From an uncultured Collinsella sp. (GTDB lineage: Bacteria > Actinomycetota > Coriobacteriia > Coriobacteriales > Coriobacteriaceae), in the NCBI GenBank assembly GCA_902492855.1, contig CABUMU010000010.1, positions 1 to 25,655 of the forward strand: 25,655 nucleotides of DNA, in the 5' to 3' direction. Below, piece after piece: positions 23,916-25,655 of this stretch (position 1 is the stretch's first letter; each line of letters begins with the position of its first letter). Under the pieces are notes generated by a model. It worked only from the letters and a program-made list of their open reading frames with translations. It was not told the DNA's origin and did not search any database. A program made the position numbers and the translations under genes.

Positions 23916-24512
23916 CTAGTGATGCACCGGTGTCATGGTCCGCTCAAACAGTGCATCGACCACGTCGGCCATCTCGGGTCGACGCTCAAGATCGTGGCCC
24001 GATTCCCACCATATCGTGAAAAGTCGAATAATACCGCCGGCGACAAACTCAGACGTCGTCTCGAGTGACACGGGGGCCAGGGCATCCTCGGCAAGCACGT
24101 TCATCACACGCTCGCGGATAGAGCGGGCAATGCGGTCGCAAATAACGTTGGTCAACATGCCCGACATGCTGCTTGCCAAAATGTTATCCATGAGCCGCTC
24201 GTGCGCCAGAATCAAATCCATGGCATCGTCCAAAATCGCGTGCCGAAGCGCGCGCACGTCCTCGGCAGACACCGCGCCGGCCTCATCGGGCTGTTTTTGC
24301 GGCAAGCCCGACATGAGCTCATCGATATAAAAGGCAAAGTAATCGTTCTTGTCGCGAAAGTGCTTGTAGAACGTCGTGCGGCGAATCATGGCGCGGTCGC
24401 ACAGCATGGCAACCGTCAGGTCCTCAAAACGATTCTCCTCGAGAAGCTCGGTGAAGGCATCGAACAGGGCGCGGTAGGTTTTCTTAATGCGAAGGTCCAC
24501 TGGTATCGCCAT
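23916..24512 (-). CDS. TetR/AcrR-family transcription regulator
   Basis: A 198-residue regulator. The N-terminal helix-turn-helix spans about 8-55, with LRIKKTYRALFDAFTELL, then LTVAMLCDRAMIRRTTFYKHF. The variable helical C-terminal domain binds an unknown ligand or partner. ATG 24512 has GAGG directly against it, so it is a poor site; GTG at 24500 (residue 5) has a better-spaced GAGGATGG and may be the true start. A minus-strand TAAGAT around 24555-24550 could be its -10. It is divergent from lemA, so lemA or itself are the nearest candidate targets. It stops 3 nt from tRNA-Ser on the other strand. Confidence 0.85.
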   Translation of the reverse strand: MAIPVDLRIKKTYRALFDAFTELLEENRFEDLTVAMLCDRAMIRRTTFYKHFRDKNDYFAFYIDELMSGLPQKQPDEAGAVSAEDVRALRHAILDDAMDLILAHERLMDNILASSMSGMLTNVICDRIARSIRERVMNVLAEDALAPVSLETTSEFVAGGIIRLFTIWWESGHDLERRPEMADVVDALFERTMTPVHH

Positions 24513-24711
24513 CCTCAGGGCAAAGACAACACTCGTCAATCTGTCGCATATCTTACACCTGTACCTCGCGCGCTTTGCCCCGGTGCCAACCCCGCCGAAA
24601 ACATAACGCTTGCCGGAAAGTTCGGCACGGCAAAACGTTGCGGGTATACTAGTAGCGTTATACCAACGGCAGCTGGCGCATGCCGCCGCGGCCATTCGAA
24701 ACGGAGACATC
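24513..24711. promoter_or_regulatory. Divergent region TetR / lemA
   Basis: 199 nt without a gene. On the plus strand TATACT at 24645-24650 is a good -10 for lemA, with a weak -35 (TCGGCA). The minus-strand TAAGAT near 24550 may serve the TetR gene. No clear palindromic operator was found. Confidence 0.5.
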
Positions 24712-25263
24712 ATGATTACCGTCATCATCGGCATCGTTGTTGTCATTGTGATTGTCTGCGCCATCGCCGGCATCTACAACAACATGGTCACCAAGCGTAA
24801 CCGCATCGATAACGCCTGGCAGAACATCGACACGCAGCTGCAGCGCCGCAACGACCTGATCCCCAACCTGGTCGAGACCGTCAAGGGCTACGCCAAGCAC
24901 GAGCAGGAGACGCTCTCCGCCGTGATCAGCGCGCGTAACACCGCCGTCAAGGCCACCACGCCCGAGGCCAAGATGGAAGCCGACAACGTGCTGACCGGTG
25001 CGCTGCGCCAGCTCTTCGCCGTGGCCGAGGCCTATCCCGATCTTAAGGCAAACACCAACTTTACGCAGCTGCAGGCATCGCTCGAGGATACCGAGAACAA
25101 GATTAGCTATGCACGCCAGAGCTACAACGACTGCGTGCTCAGCTACAACAACGCCATTCAGACGTTCCCGGCTGTCATCTTTGCCGGCATCTTCCAGTTT
25201 AAGGAGCGCCAGGGCTTCGAGGCCGCCGAAGCAGCCCGCCAGGCTCCGACCGTCAAGTTCTAG
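24712..25263 (+). CDS. lemA: LemA family membrane-anchored protein
   Basis: A 183-residue LemA protein. The N-terminal helix (about 2-20, MITVIIGIVVVIVIVCAIAG) anchors it in the membrane, and the rest is the all-helical LemA domain with NRIDNAWQNIDTQLQRRNDL and IPNLVETVKGYAKHEQETL, then YNDCVLSYNNAIQTFP and FKERQGFEA near the end. The start at 24712 is ATG with GGAG seven nt upstream. The biochemical role of LemA is not settled; partners such as TPM-domain or HtpX proteins are common neighbours elsewhere but are absent here, as a terminator follows directly. Confidence 0.95.
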   Translation: MITVIIGIVVVIVIVCAIAGIYNNMVTKRNRIDNAWQNIDTQLQRRNDLIPNLVETVKGYAKHEQETLSAVISARNTAVKATTPEAKMEADNVLTGALRQLFAVAEAYPDLKANTNFTQLQASLEDTENKISYARQSYNDCVLSYNNAIQTFPAVIFAGIFQFKERQGFEAAEAARQAPTVKF

Positions 25264-25299
25264 TAGTTTGACAGTGCATCCTTAATCGGCCAAATGTAT

Positions 25300-25338
25300 A
25301 AACCGCCCCGTCGAATGCATACTTCGACGGGGCGGTTT
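25300..25338 (+). terminator. Terminator of lemA
   Basis: A 16-bp perfect stem (25300-25315 with 25323-25338) around a 7-nt loop is followed by CCTTTTT, 37 nt past the lemA stop. The A-run on the left means it could also work leftward. Confidence 0.9.
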
Positions 25339-25655
25339 CCTTTTTCGCGAAGGTCCCCCTCTAAGCGCCGTGCATTTTCAGGAGTATTCAACATAACCAA
25401 GAGCTTCGGGCGCCACGATAAATGCCAAAGACCGCGAATATCCCTACAAATCAAACGCTGCCAGCCCATAACCCCGCCCATCATTCGTAGAAAACATCGA
25501 GAAATCCCGATTTTTTGCCCGAGGTCGGTATGCAGGGGCCTTCGATTGCAGAATACTCGCAAAAATGCACGTCGCCACCCCCCCCCACATGGCGCGAAGC
25601 AATCAGAACCACCCTTAAAAAGGGTGGTTTGCTCTTAGGGTATAACCCACGGGCC
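25339..25655. other. Non-coding right end of the window
   Basis: 317 nt with lower GC than the genes and no convincing reading frame: open frames on both strands lack ribosome sites and family-like residues. It holds a run of nine C at 25578-25586 and a terminator-like hairpin AACCACCCT/AGGGTGGTT (25607-25615 with 25621-25629), which probably ends a gene entering from the right or forms part of a repeat. Confidence 0.5.

Overview
The window looks like a chromosomal segment of a high-GC actinobacterium of the Coriobacteriia, most likely Collinsella or a close relative. This is inferred from the GC-rich codon use, the intergenic hairpin style and the gene content (LTA-synthase-like enzyme, Kup transporter, short KdpDE-like pair, Ula-type PTS). 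No phage, plasmid, insertion sequence or CRISPR array was seen.

Left part (1-4290): a minus-strand sugar operon runs transaldolase, EIIA, EIIB, EIIC of an ascorbate (Ula)-type PTS. It is divergent from a DeoR-family regulator across a 349-nt region rich in TTTCG/CGAAA boxes. The EIIC gene is broken: its two halves lie in different frames, and about 25 nt appear to be missing from a conserved segment, so the transporter as written should not work. A 17-bp terminator stem separates the regulator from a convergent HAD phosphatase.

Centre-left (4293-12757): the HAD gene is divergent from rlmKL, a fused 23S rRNA methyltransferase whose first catalytic domain has lost its key motifs. Then comes a minus-strand potassium cluster: kup, a 74-residue single-helix membrane protein, a terminator-like hairpin, a KdpD-like kinase lacking the usual N-terminal KdpD/Usp sensor, and a KdpE-like regulator. 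No kdpFABC pump is present.

Centre-right (12758-21130): a nitroreductase is divergent from an LTA-synthase-like membrane enzyme, which is followed by about 570 nt of non-coding DNA filled with large palindromes. After that come a BilS-like flavodoxin and a two-gene heterodimeric ABC exporter with one canonical and one degenerate ATP site.

Right part (21130-25655): the SRP RNA (minus) and an island of palindromic elements are followed by a TadA-glycerate kinase fusion (minus), tRNA-Ser(UGA), a TetR-family regulator, divergent lemA and a strong terminator. The tRNA-Ser/tadA/SRP RNA proximity recalls the Gram-positive tRNA-Ser...tadA-scr-dnaX neighbourhood.

The most unusual signals are the TadA-GlxK fusion, the degenerate RlmL half of rlmKL, the Kup/mini-protein/short-KdpDE arrangement, and at least two families of intergenic hairpins whose stems differ in sequence yet keep pairing.
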